The notes beneath the pieces were generated by a model. That model worked only from the letters and a program-made list of their open reading frames with translations, was not told the DNA's origin and ran no database searches. Below, piece by piece: positions 22,620-30,742 of a stretch of DNA of 31,054 nucleotides; position 1 is the stretch's first letter; every line of letters begins with the position of its first letter. A program made the position numbers and the translations under genes. This stretch comes from Flavobacteriaceae bacterium UBA6231 (lineage in GTDB: Bacteria > Bacteroidota > Bacteroidia > Flavobacteriales > Flavobacteriaceae): contig DJWL01000032.1 in NCBI GenBank assembly GCA_002441545.1, positions 1-31,054 of the forward strand, read 5' to 3'.

Positions 22620-24095
22620 ATGGAAGAAGAATACATTAAACTTATTTTAGGCTTAAAACTTAAGCAAATAAGAACAGATAAAAATCTGTCACTCTTTGGT
22701 TTATCTAAACTGACAGGTTTATCAAAATCATATTTAAACGAGATTGAAAAGGGAAAAAAATATCCTAAAACAGATAAAATAGTATTGTTATCTGAAGCTT
22801 TGGATACACCTTACGATCAATTAGTTTCTTTAAAGCTAGATAAAAACCTAGCTCCGATTGGGGAAATTTTAAAATCAAAAATATTAAAAGAAATACCGCT
22901 AAATCTTTTTGGAATTCAGGAAAGCGACCTTATAGATATTATTTCAGAAGCTCCTGCTAAAGTAAACGCCTTTATAAGTACCATTATAAAAATTGCTCAA
23001 AATTATAACTTTAGCAAGGAAAGTTTCTATTTGGCTTCATTAAGATCATATCAAGAAGCCAATAACAACTATTTCGAGAACATTGAAAAACAAGTGCAGG
23101 ATTTCACTAAATCCTATCACATAGATGTCACAAAACCCATTGAAGCAAAAGAACTAGAGGAGATTTTAATTGAGGAATACGGATATGTTATTGACGAAAA
23201 AGAGTTAGATAAGCATAACGAATTACATAATCTAAGATCTGTTTTTGTTCCTCAAACAAAAACTCTTTTACTTGCAAAGCATATGGATGATGCTCAAAAG
23301 GTTTTTATTTTTGGTAAAGAAATAGCCTATAATTACTTGGATTTTAAAGAGAGGTTATATACGTTTTCGTGGATTAAGTTTGAAAATTTTGAACAGGTAC
23401 TTAACAATTTCTATGCATCTTATTTTGCTGGCGCTTTATTGGTAAATCAACAAAGTATTAATAAAGACATAAATGCTTTATTTAATAAAAAATCATTTGA
23501 TAAAGATCTGTTTTCAAAAATTCTTAATAAGTACAATGCATCTCCCGAAACCTTTTTTCAACGTTTAACCAATGTATTACCAAGCGAATTTAATATTACA
23601 AACTTATTTTTTTTACGGTTTACACATAAAAAAGGCAGTTTTAAATATCATTTAAACAAAGAATTGCATTTAGCTCATCAACATTCTCCACATGCTAACG
23701 AAACTAATGAACATTATTGCAGACGATGGGTTTCTTTAAAAGTATTGAATGAAATTACTGAAAAAAATATTCCGGTATTTGACCTTCAAATATCACATTA
23801 TCCATTAGATAATTTTTCTTATGCAGTACTGTCATCTGCAACAAAGGATCCGTTTAGAGATGATTATTTTAGAAGCATAAGTATTGGTATTTTAATTGAC
23901 AAACAATCTAAAAGGAAAATTAACTTTTTAGATGATCCTAATATCCTTACAAACGATGTTGCTGTTACTTGCGAATCTTGCAGCATTAAAAATTGTGCTG
24001 AAAGAGTTGCCGAACCAATAAATATTGAAAAGCAAGTAACCAATGAAGTCATTGAGAAAGTGGTTTCTGAACTTAACCAAAAGTTTTCAAAATAA
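22620..24095 (+). CDS. RamB/ScfR-type XRE transcriptional regulator with IrrE-like and DUF2083 regions
   Basis: The 491-residue protein has an XRE helix-turn-helix at about 8-62 (LKLKQIRTDKNLSLFGLSKL, TGLSKSYLNEIEKGKKYP), an ImmA/IrrE-like middle region (about 160-300), and a C-terminal DUF2083/ScfR-type domain with a cysteine cluster (Cys451, Cys454, Cys459 in CESCSIKNCAERVAEP, plus Cys367). In the IrrE-like region the protease motif HExxH is replaced by GKEIA (232-236), so no zinc protease activity is expected. This layout is that of Corynebacterium RamB and mycobacterial homologues, which control aceA, aceB and acetate or propionate genes in response to short-chain acyl-CoA status. Divergence from aceBA strongly supports the same job here. 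Ligand and sign of regulation are inferred. Confidence 0.88.
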   Translation: MEEEYIKLILGLKLKQIRTDKNLSLFGLSKLTGLSKSYLNEIEKGKKYPKTDKIVLLSEALDTPYDQLVSLKLDKNLAPIGEILKSKILKEIPLNLFGIQESDLIDIISEAPAKVNAFISTIIKIAQNYNFSKESFYLASLRSYQEANNNYFENIEKQVQDFTKSYHIDVTKPIEAKELEEILIEEYGYVIDEKELDKHNELHNLRSVFVPQTKTLLLAKHMDDAQKVFIFGKEIAYNYLDFKERLYTFSWIKFENFEQVLNNFYASYFAGALLVNQQSINKDINALFNKKSFDKDLFSKILNKYNASPETFFQRLTNVLPSEFNITNLFFLRFTHKKGSFKYHLNKELHLAHQHSPHANETNEHYCRRWVSLKVLNEITEKNIPVFDLQISHYPLDNFSYAVLSSATKDPFRDDYFRSISIGILIDKQSKRKINFLDDPNILTNDVAVTCESCSIKNCAERVAEPINIEKQVTNEVIEKVVSELNQKFSK

Positions 24096-24142
24096 CCAAT
24101 GCAAATTTGTATTTTAGTACCCTTATAATACAATAACAACTG

Positions 24143-25771
24143 ATGGATATTAACTTCAATAAAAACGAAGATCATAATAAACTCCTAATTTCTGAACTAA
24201 ACAACAGACTTGCTAAAGTACATTTGGGTGGAGGAAAAAGTAGTATTGAAAAGCATCATGCAAAAGGCAAAATGACAGCTCATGAGCGTATTAATTACTT
24301 ATTGGATTCTCATTCAAAATCCATAGAAATTGCTGCTTTTGCTGGCGAAGACATGTATGAACAACATGGTGGCTGTCCTTCTGCTGGCGTTGTTGTTAAA
24401 ATAGGTTATGTAAAAGGAAAACAATGCATTGTTGTGGCCAACGATGCTACTGTTAAAGCTGGTGCTTGGTTTCCTATAACTGCAAAAAAAAATCTAAGAG
24501 CACAGGAAATCGCTATTGAAAACAAATTGCCTATTATCTATTTGGTAGATAGCGCAGGTGTTTTTTTACCATTGCAAGACGAAATATTTCCAGACAAGGA
24601 ACATTTTGGTCGCATTTTTAGAAATAATGCCATAATGAGCAGTATGGGAATAACACAAATTGCTGCTGTAATGGGTAGTTGTGTCGCTGGTGGTGCTTAC
24701 TTACCTATTATGAGTGACGAGGCTTTGATTGTTGATAAAACGGGGAGTATTTTTTTAGCAGGAAGTTATTTGGTCAAAGCCGCTATTGGAGAAAGTATTG
24801 ATAATGAAACTTTAGGTGGTGCTACAACACATTGCGAAATTAGCGGTGTGACTGATTATAAAGCAAAAGATGATAAAGATGCCTTAGATACTATCAAAAA
24901 TATTATTGACAAAATTGGTGATTATGATAAAGCTGGATTTAATAGAATTGAATCCAATAAGCCTAAAGAAAATCCTGAAGATATATACGGGATTATACCA
25001 AAATCTAGGGCAGACCAATACGATATGTACAGTATCATAAAAAGATTGGTTGATAATTCTGAATTTGACGAATATAAAGCTGGTTATGGAAAAACAATCA
25101 TAACATGCTATGCCAGAATTGATGGTTGGGCAGTTGGTATTGTTGCCAATCAACGTAAACTAGTTAAAACAAAGCAAGGTGAAATGCAGTTTGGCGGCGT
25201 TATTTATAACGACAGTGCTGATAAAGCTACTCGGTTTATAGCAAACTGCAATCAGAAGAAAATTCCATTAGTTTTTTTACAAGATGTTACTGGTTTTATG
25301 GTAGGTAGTAAAAGTGAACATGGAGGTATTATTAAAGATGGCGCAAAAATGGTGAATGCTGTAAGTAACTCTGTTGTTCCAAAATTCACAATTATTATAG
25401 GAAATAGTTATGGTGCTGGCAATTACGCCATGTGCGGCAAAGCTTATGACCCAAGGTTGATTGTTGCTTGGCCATGTGCAGAATTGGCTGTTATGAGTGG
25501 AAATTCTGCGGCTAAAGTATTATTGCAAATTGAGACAGCTTCACTAAAAAAGAAAGGAGAAATTATTACTAAAGAAAAGGAAGAAGCTCTTTTTAATAAA
25601 ATAAAAGACAGATACGATGCTCAAGTATCTCCATATTATGCGGCTGCAAGAATTTGGACGGATGCCATTATAGATCCTTTAGATACCAGAGAATGGATCA
25701 GTATGGGTATAGAAGCAGCAAACCATGCCCCTATTGAGAAAAAATTTAATTTAGGTGTTTTACAAGTTTAA
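24143..25771 (+). CDS. Acyl-CoA carboxylase beta (carboxyltransferase) subunit, methylcrotonyl/propionyl-CoA type
   Basis: The 542-residue protein is a biotin-dependent carboxyltransferase with crotonase-fold N and C halves. The sequence follows methylcrotonyl-CoA carboxylase beta closely: GKMTAHERINYLLD, CIVVANDATVKAGAWFPITAKKNLRAQEIA, YLVDSAGVFLPLQDEIFPDKEHFGRIF, VMGSCVAGGAYLPIMSDE, LGGATTHCEISGVTD, then FGGVIYNDSADKATRFI, VFLQDVTGFMVGSKSE, and NSYGAGNYAMCGKAYDPR. It would act with a biotin carboxylase/BCCP subunit not found in this window. The gene follows the RamB-like regulator by 47 bases on the same strand and may be co-transcribed with it. Substrate (methylcrotonyl-CoA from leucine, propionyl-CoA, or geranyl-CoA) cannot be fixed by eye. 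Its 3' end overlaps the end of menE by 4 bases. Confidence 0.88.
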   Translation: MDINFNKNEDHNKLLISELNNRLAKVHLGGGKSSIEKHHAKGKMTAHERINYLLDSHSKSIEIAAFAGEDMYEQHGGCPSAGVVVKIGYVKGKQCIVVANDATVKAGAWFPITAKKNLRAQEIAIENKLPIIYLVDSAGVFLPLQDEIFPDKEHFGRIFRNNAIMSSMGITQIAAVMGSCVAGGAYLPIMSDEALIVDKTGSIFLAGSYLVKAAIGESIDNETLGGATTHCEISGVTDYKAKDDKDALDTIKNIIDKIGDYDKAGFNRIESNKPKENPEDIYGIIPKSRADQYDMYSIIKRLVDNSEFDEYKAGYGKTIITCYARIDGWAVGIVANQRKLVKTKQGEMQFGGVIYNDSADKATRFIANCNQKKIPLVFLQDVTGFMVGSKSEHGGIIKDGAKMVNAVSNSVVPKFTIIIGNSYGAGNYAMCGKAYDPRLIVAWPCAELAVMSGNSAAKVLLQIETASLKKKGEIITKEKEEALFNKIKDRYDAQVSPYYAAARIWTDAIIDPLDTREWISMGIEAANHAPIEKKFNLGVLQV

Positions 25772-26841
25772 CTGATCCCTAGTTTTTTTAATATTTTTTT
25801 TCTTTGAATTTTATCAGAAATGATTTCAAACTTTTTTACAGTGTAAATTTCCTTAGGTTTTTCATACTTATCCAACACATTAAATACAGATGATTCAACA
25901 TTATTAGAATCATTTTCTAATATAAGTATAACTTTTTCACCTAATTTTTCATCTTTTTCAGAAGCTATAAAAAACTTACTATCTATTTTACCAAATAGTT
26001 TTTCTTCAACAGCTTCAGGGAAAATTTTAACACCACCAGAATTTATGACATTGTCAAATCTTCCTAACCATTCAAATTCTGTGTCAGAATACAATTTAAC
26101 TATATCATTAGTAACTATTGGGAGTTTTAAAAGATGAGGAGAATTTATTACTAAACAACCTCTTTCATCTTGAGAAACTAAAATATCTGGAAGGGTTTTA
26201 AAAACGGATTTTTCTTCTTCGTCCTCTTTGAAATTATTCAGTGCTCGTAATGCAATATGAGTTGCAGTTTCAGTCATTCCAAACGTTTCGTAAATATTTG
26301 CAGGAAAATCTTTTATTGCTTCAATAAGGTCATTAGATACTTTTGCGCTTCCTAAAATAATATTTTTAATATTACTAACTTTATCAATAGAGTTTTGTAA
26401 TTGAATTGGTAACATGGCACAAAAATCATACTCCTTTTTCGAGTTAAAAACAAGTTTTGATGATGGTTCAATAAGGTCTAATTCCAATCCTAATATCATA
26501 GCTCTTACAAGCATCATTTTACCAGCAATATATTTAGCTGGTAAACAATGTAAAGCTTTATTTCCAGGAGTAAGATTAAAAAAATCACCAGTAAAAATTG
26601 AAGAATTAACCATAGCTTGTTTGTCAAGCTTAATAAGTTTTGGTTTTCCTGTTGTACCTGTCGATTTTACTTTTATATAGGTTTTATTGTCTAACCAATC
26701 TATTAAAAAATCTCCAATGGCTTCTTCATAAGGAAGTCCTTCTTTAATAAAACTATATGCAATTTCTTTAATGTCTTCTTGGTTATAATTTACGCCGTTA
26801 AGCTTAAATTTTAAATGTACTTTATTATAATTAGGTATCAC
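25768..26841 (-). CDS. menE: o-Succinylbenzoate-CoA ligase (AMP-binding)
   Basis: Activates o-succinylbenzoate to its CoA thioester in menaquinone synthesis. The 357 residues are short for the superfamily but usual for Bacteroidota MenE. Adenylation motifs are present: KSTGTTGKPK (59-68), YETFGMTET (184-192), GRFDNVINSGGVKIFP (260-275), and a lysine-rich C-terminal end (ISDKIQRKKILKKL). The start is GTG (26839-26841): there is no in-frame ATG between it and the stop of the preceding gene, which lies in the same frame ten codons upstream. Last gene of the men operon; its end overlaps the convergent carboxylase gene by 4 bases. Confidence 0.92.
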   Translation of the reverse strand: MIPNYNKVHLKFKLNGVNYNQEDIKEIAYSFIKEGLPYEEAIGDFLIDWLDNKTYIKVKSTGTTGKPKLIKLDKQAMVNSSIFTGDFFNLTPGNKALHCLPAKYIAGKMMLVRAMILGLELDLIEPSSKLVFNSKKEYDFCAMLPIQLQNSIDKVSNIKNIILGSAKVSNDLIEAIKDFPANIYETFGMTETATHIALRALNNFKEDEEEKSVFKTLPDILVSQDERGCLVINSPHLLKLPIVTNDIVKLYSDTEFEWLGRFDNVINSGGVKIFPEAVEEKLFGKIDSKFFIASEKDEKLGEKVILILENDSNNVESSVFNVLDKYEKPKEIYTVKKFEIISDKIQRKKILKKLGIS

Positions 26842-26868
26842 GTATAAATCGGTTTTGGTCTTTAACTT

Positions 26869-28023
26869 TTAATTTTCTAATTGAGGTTGTTCTACTTTTC
26901 CAAATAGTTTTTCTTTCCAATTAGTCCATCTGTATTTTTTGGATAAAATTAATAGAATAATTGGAAATACTATAAATACAGGCATAAATATATCTACAAA
27001 TCCAGCTTCTGTTGGATCTGACATATCTTTTAAAATGGAGTGTGTTTGAAAAGCTGTCCAATCTGCAGTAACTAACAATGCTGTAAACAAATTATTTGCA
27101 GCATGAAAACCAAGAGAAAGCTCCATGCCTTCATCCATTAAAGTCATTATTCCTAAAAATAAACCTGTTCCTATGTAATATATCAATATAACATTTCCAA
27201 GTTTATCAACTTCTGGATTTGAAATGTGTAATAATCCAAAAGCAAAAGAAGTGACTAACAATGGAGTAGTATTTCTACTTAATATTTTATAGAGTAACTT
27301 ATAAAAAGTAGAATTTGTCAATTTTATCAATAATGTTTTCTGATTTAGAAGAAAAAACAAAAAACCAATAAAAAATGCAAATATTAACAGTCCAAGCATA
27401 AAACTGAAAGAATATAAGCTGTTTAAATAAAGAAAACTGACTAAACAAATAATTGTATAAATAAAAATTAAAGGGAAATTTAAATAAATTGAAGAAACTC
27501 CTATTCCTTGCATTAAATAACCTCTAAATAAATATTCCTCAAAACTTGTTTGAAGTGGTACTAATAAAATTGCTATCACACTTAAAATAATAAAAGGAAC
27601 CAGTTTAAAATTCACAACATAATCATCTGGCGAAAAATAATAATAATCAATAAGCACAAAACTGCTTGAAACTAAACCCCAAAGAATAAAAATAAACCAA
27701 AAACGCTTCCAGTCTATTTTCTTTCTTGATGTGGTTAATTGCGTAAATGTTTCCTTATGTAAATACTTGGCTACCAGTAACAAACCAACTAAGCCAATAG
27801 CAAATGATAATAGCATTAAAAACAGATTTAAATTCGGTTCTAAAAGACTCATCATTTTTTGTTCATCAAGTCCTAATATGCTATCTCCATTTTTATATGC
27901 TTGAAAAAAAACGGCAACAGTAAATGGAATTTGACCAATTATTACTGCAATAATTATAATAACTAAACCAACTAAATAACGCCACCACTCGTGTAATACA
28001 TTAAATGCTTGAGAAATATACAT
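26869..28023 (-). CDS. CPBP family intramembrane metalloprotease
   Basis: A 384-residue polytopic membrane protein (about eight hydrophobic helices from residue 14 to 360) with the three CPBP/Rce1 motifs: EEYLFR (Glu162, Glu163, Arg167), FGLLHIS (His266) and HAANN (His307, Asn311). Members include eukaryotic CAAX-prenyl proteases, bacteriocin self-immunity proteins and bacterial regulators; some lack proteolytic function. Here the active-site residues are all kept. It starts 2 bases after menC and is followed 27 bases later by menE, so it is embedded in the menaquinone operon. Its substrate is unknown; a link with quinone synthesis is only positional. Confidence 0.92.
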   Translation of the reverse strand: MYISQAFNVLHEWWRYLVGLVIIIIAVIIGQIPFTVAVFFQAYKNGDSILGLDEQKMMSLLEPNLNLFLMLLSFAIGLVGLLLVAKYLHKETFTQLTTSRKKIDWKRFWFIFILWGLVSSSFVLIDYYYFSPDDYVVNFKLVPFIILSVIAILLVPLQTSFEEYLFRGYLMQGIGVSSIYLNFPLIFIYTIICLVSFLYLNSLYSFSFMLGLLIFAFFIGFLFFLLNQKTLLIKLTNSTFYKLLYKILSRNTTPLLVTSFAFGLLHISNPEVDKLGNVILIYYIGTGLFLGIMTLMDEGMELSLGFHAANNLFTALLVTADWTAFQTHSILKDMSDPTEAGFVDIFMPVFIVFPIILLILSKKYRWTNWKEKLFGKVEQPQLEN

Positions 28024-28025
28024 AT

Positions 28026-29063
28026 CTATAAATTAAAATTCCAACTATTATCAATATTATAATGAAGTGCCCCATTTTTGACCAATAAAGGAGATTCAAA
28101 ATTATTTGTGAATAAACTACCTGTTCCTAATCCTTGAGGCACTAAATTGTTTTTTGTAAAGGTATATTGCGCAATGGCGTTAAGCCCAATATTACTTTCT
28201 AAAGCGCTAGTTATCCACCATGCAATATTGTTGTTTTTTGCAATTTCTATCCAATCATCACTACCCTGAAAACCGCCAACTAAAGTGGGCTTTAAAATGA
28301 TAAATTGTGGTTTAATATCTTTTAGTAACTCTTCTTTTTTCGTTTTTGAAAAAACACCTATCAATTCTTCATCTAAAGCAATTGGTAATGGAGTAATTTC
28401 ACAAAGTTTAGCCATTTCATTAATTTGACCTTGTTTGATGGGTTGTTCAATAGAATGAATGTCTAAATCAGATAATATTTTTAGTTTTTCTAAAGCATCA
28501 GAAGTTGAAAAAGCACCATTTGCATCTACTCTTAATTCAATATCATTAGATGAAAACTCTTTCCTAATAGATTTTAAAATATCAACTTCAGATTGAAAAT
28601 TGATAGCACCAATTTTCATTTTGATGCATTTGAAGCCAGATTCTATTTTTTCTTTAATTTGCTTTCGCATAAAATCCTCGGTTCCCATCCAAATCAACCC
28701 ATTTATTGGTATTGGTTTTCTGCCTTTAGTAAATTCTGAAGGAAATAATTCAAACGGAGTTTTAGATTCTAATGACTTTAAAGCCATTTCTAAACCAAAT
28801 TGAATACTTGGAAACTCTGTTAATTCTTGTATCAACTTTTTTAAATCAGAGTTTATATGTTTGCATGTCCATTGCAGTTTTTCTTCATAATCTGGCCTGT
28901 CGTCAATTGATAGTCCTTTAAACATGCCACATTCACCAATTCCTTGTTTACCATTTTGGGTAATACGTAAAAACCAAGTTTCCTTGCTTTTTAAAACACC
29001 ACGAGATGTTCCACTAGGTTGTTTAAAGTTTAAAACGTGTTTTTGATAAGTTGCTATTTTCAC
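28026..29063 (-). CDS. menC: o-Succinylbenzoate synthase
   Basis: Dehydrates SHCHC to o-succinylbenzoate, the step before MenE. The 345-residue enolase-superfamily protein has the catalytic set in place: KxK with Lys148 and Lys150 (CIKMKIGA), metal ligands Asp180 (RVDANGAF), Glu206 (SIEQPIKQ) and Asp231 (ALDEEL), and the second catalytic lysine Lys258 (ILKPTLVGG). Related muconate/N-acylamino-acid racemase activity is possible in the family, but the neighbours settle the role. The start is GTG (29061-29063); an in-frame TAA lies four codons upstream and the next ATG is codon 47, so GTG is the only reasonable choice. It follows the UPF0173 gene by 53 bases. Confidence 0.94.
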   Translation of the reverse strand: MKIATYQKHVLNFKQPSGTSRGVLKSKETWFLRITQNGKQGIGECGMFKGLSIDDRPDYEEKLQWTCKHINSDLKKLIQELTEFPSIQFGLEMALKSLESKTPFELFPSEFTKGRKPIPINGLIWMGTEDFMRKQIKEKIESGFKCIKMKIGAINFQSEVDILKSIRKEFSSNDIELRVDANGAFSTSDALEKLKILSDLDIHSIEQPIKQGQINEMAKLCEITPLPIALDEELIGVFSKTKKEELLKDIKPQFIILKPTLVGGFQGSDDWIEIAKNNNIAWWITSALESNIGLNAIAQYTFTKNNLVPQGLGTGSLFTNNFESPLLVKNGALHYNIDNSWNFNL

Positions 29064-29116
29064 TCGCCAAAATTACTTAAATAATTTTCATTTTATAATG
29101 AAGAAATAAAATCAAG

Positions 29117-29794
29117 TTAAAGTTCAATGCTTTCCCCTATTTCTAGAAGCATTAAATCTTTTCCTTTATCAAAAAATTTGCGTTTGGCATCTTCATGGTC
29201 AATTTCAATGTAACCAAAAGTATCAAAATGATATCCAAGAACTTTATCGCATTTAACAAAATTACTTGCCAAAATGGCATCGTCAACTCCCATAGTAAAG
29301 TTGTCTCCAATGGGAAGAATTGCTAAATCTAAATTTATATATAGCGGAATAAGTTTCATATCCATTGTTAAGGCGGTATCTCCAGCTATGTATATATTTT
29401 TATGTTCCCCTTCAATAACAAAACCACCTGGCTGACCGCCATAACTTCCATCAGGAAAAGATGAGGTATGTATGGCATTGACATATTTTACGTTTCCGAA
29501 TTCAAAATCCCATTGACCACCAAGATTCATAGGATGACCTTCAATGCCTAACTTTTCAAAGTATGAAACAATTTCAAAGTTTGAAACGACAACCGCATTG
29601 GTTCTTTTGGCAATAGCCTCCACATCTAAAATGTGATCTTGATGTGCATGAGTTAATAAAATATAATCTGCTTTTAATGTTTCAATATTAATCATTGACG
29701 CTTTTGGATTGGCAGAAATAAAAGGATCAACTAAAATATGAATATCCCCAACTTGAATACCTAAAGACGCATGTCCAAAAAATGTAATTTTCAT
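29117..29794 (-). CDS. Metal-dependent hydrolase, UPF0173 (metallo-beta-lactamase fold)
   Basis: A 225-residue metallo-beta-lactamase-fold protein. The metal motif THAHQDH (His49, His51, Asp53, His54) is followed by His109 (NAIHTSS), Asp139 (IAGDTAL) and His189 (LGYHFD), completing the binuclear site. The opening MKITFFGHASLGI and the GGQPGGFVIE block are those of the UPF0173/UlaG-like group. Substrate unknown. It is encoded between menA (44-base gap) and menC (53-base gap) in the menaquinone operon. It could hydrolyse a thioester or ester, for example the 1,4-dihydroxy-2-naphthoyl-CoA thioester whose hydrolase is often unidentified; this is inference from position only. Confidence 0.88.
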   Translation of the reverse strand: MKITFFGHASLGIQVGDIHILVDPFISANPKASMINIETLKADYILLTHAHQDHILDVEAIAKRTNAVVVSNFEIVSYFEKLGIEGHPMNLGGQWDFEFGNVKYVNAIHTSSFPDGSYGGQPGGFVIEGEHKNIYIAGDTALTMDMKLIPLYINLDLAILPIGDNFTMGVDDAILASNFVKCDKVLGYHFDTFGYIEIDHEDAKRKFFDKGKDLMLLEIGESIEL

Positions 29795-29838
29795 ATGTTA
29801 AGAATTAATTAATTTTAAATGAGTAAAATACAAAAAAT

Positions 29839-30741
29839 CTATAACAGTTGTCCTATTCCCATAAGGATTGCTAAAAGAAAAGTGGTAATAGCAACTTTTT
29901 TTAATTCGGAATCAAGTAGTTTTAAATCCACATTTTTTTTAACCCTAATCAAATGCAAAACTAGCGGAATGTACATTGCGACAAAAATGAAGTTAATTGG
30001 TGATGTAAAATAAAAAACTCCAAATAAAGTCGATAAAACAATAGCCAATAAAATTAAAGTGTAATGATAAATCTTCATATTCTTTTGGCCAAGCTTAATT
30101 GCTAAAGTTATTTTTTGAGATTTTTTATCAGATTCAAAATCACGCATGTTATTAAGATTAAGCACAGCAACACTTAATAATCCAATAGTCATGGCAGGTA
30201 AAATTGTAACATGGTCTATTTGTTTTGCATATAAAACATAACAACCAATAACACTTACCAAACCAAAAAAAATAAAAACAAAAACATCACCTAATCCCTT
30301 ATATCCGTAAGCATTATTACCAACAGTATACCTCATTGCTGCTATTATGCTGCCTGTTCCTAAAATAAAAAAAGTTAATGCTAAAAAAAAGTGTTTAGCC
30401 CTAAATGAGATAAAAATTAGCATTGTAGCTAAAATAATTGCTATTAAAATGCATATTTTAATAGCATTTAACATGCTCTCAGGTGAAATTTTACCACTCT
30501 GAACAATCCTTTCAGGACCTATTCTATCATTATTATCGGTTCCCTTAATACCATCTCCATAGTCATTAGCTAAATTAGATAGAATTTGAAAACTTAAAGT
30601 TGTAAGAATAGCAAGAGTGAATATTTTCCAATTAAAAAACCCATTATACTCTGCAAAACATGAAGCTAAAATAATTCCTGAAACTGATAAAGGTAAGGTC
30701 CTTAATCGCATAGCAGAAATCCAAAGAGAGAAATTTTTCAT
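29839..30741 (-). CDS. menA: 1,4-Dihydroxy-2-naphthoate prenyltransferase
   Basis: Transfers the polyprenyl chain to 1,4-dihydroxy-2-naphthoate at the membrane, giving demethylmenaquinone. A UbiA-family protein of 300 residues with about eight to nine transmembrane helices. Both diphosphate/Mg-binding motifs are present: NLANDYGDGIKGTDNNDR (56-73) and NNMRDFESD (197-205). The start at 30741 is two bases past the last base of the menB stop codon; an ATG at 30765 is in frame but would overlap menB by 23 bases and adds a polar peptide not typical of the family. Operon continues with the UPF0173 gene. Confidence 0.94.
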   Translation of the reverse strand: MKNFSLWISAMRLRTLPLSVSGIILASCFAEYNGFFNWKIFTLAILTTLSFQILSNLANDYGDGIKGTDNNDRIGPERIVQSGKISPESMLNAIKICILIAIILATMLIFISFRAKHFFLALTFFILGTGSIIAAMRYTVGNNAYGYKGLGDVFVFIFFGLVSVIGCYVLYAKQIDHVTILPAMTIGLLSVAVLNLNNMRDFESDKKSQKITLAIKLGQKNMKIYHYTLILLAIVLSTLFGVFYFTSPINFIFVAMYIPLVLHLIRVKKNVDLKLLDSELKKVAITTFLLAILMGIGQLL

Positions 30742-30742
30742 A

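Noticed and set aside
26869..28023. Bacteriocin self-immunity gene (many CPBP proteins carry that label)
   Set aside because: No bacteriocin precursor or exporter nearby; it is tightly placed inside the menaquinone operon.
29068..29075. TAATTTTG on the minus strand as a promoter for menC
   Set aside because: It would place the transcription start on or inside the GTG start codon and lacks a -33 box; menC is more likely read from the operon promoter outside the window.
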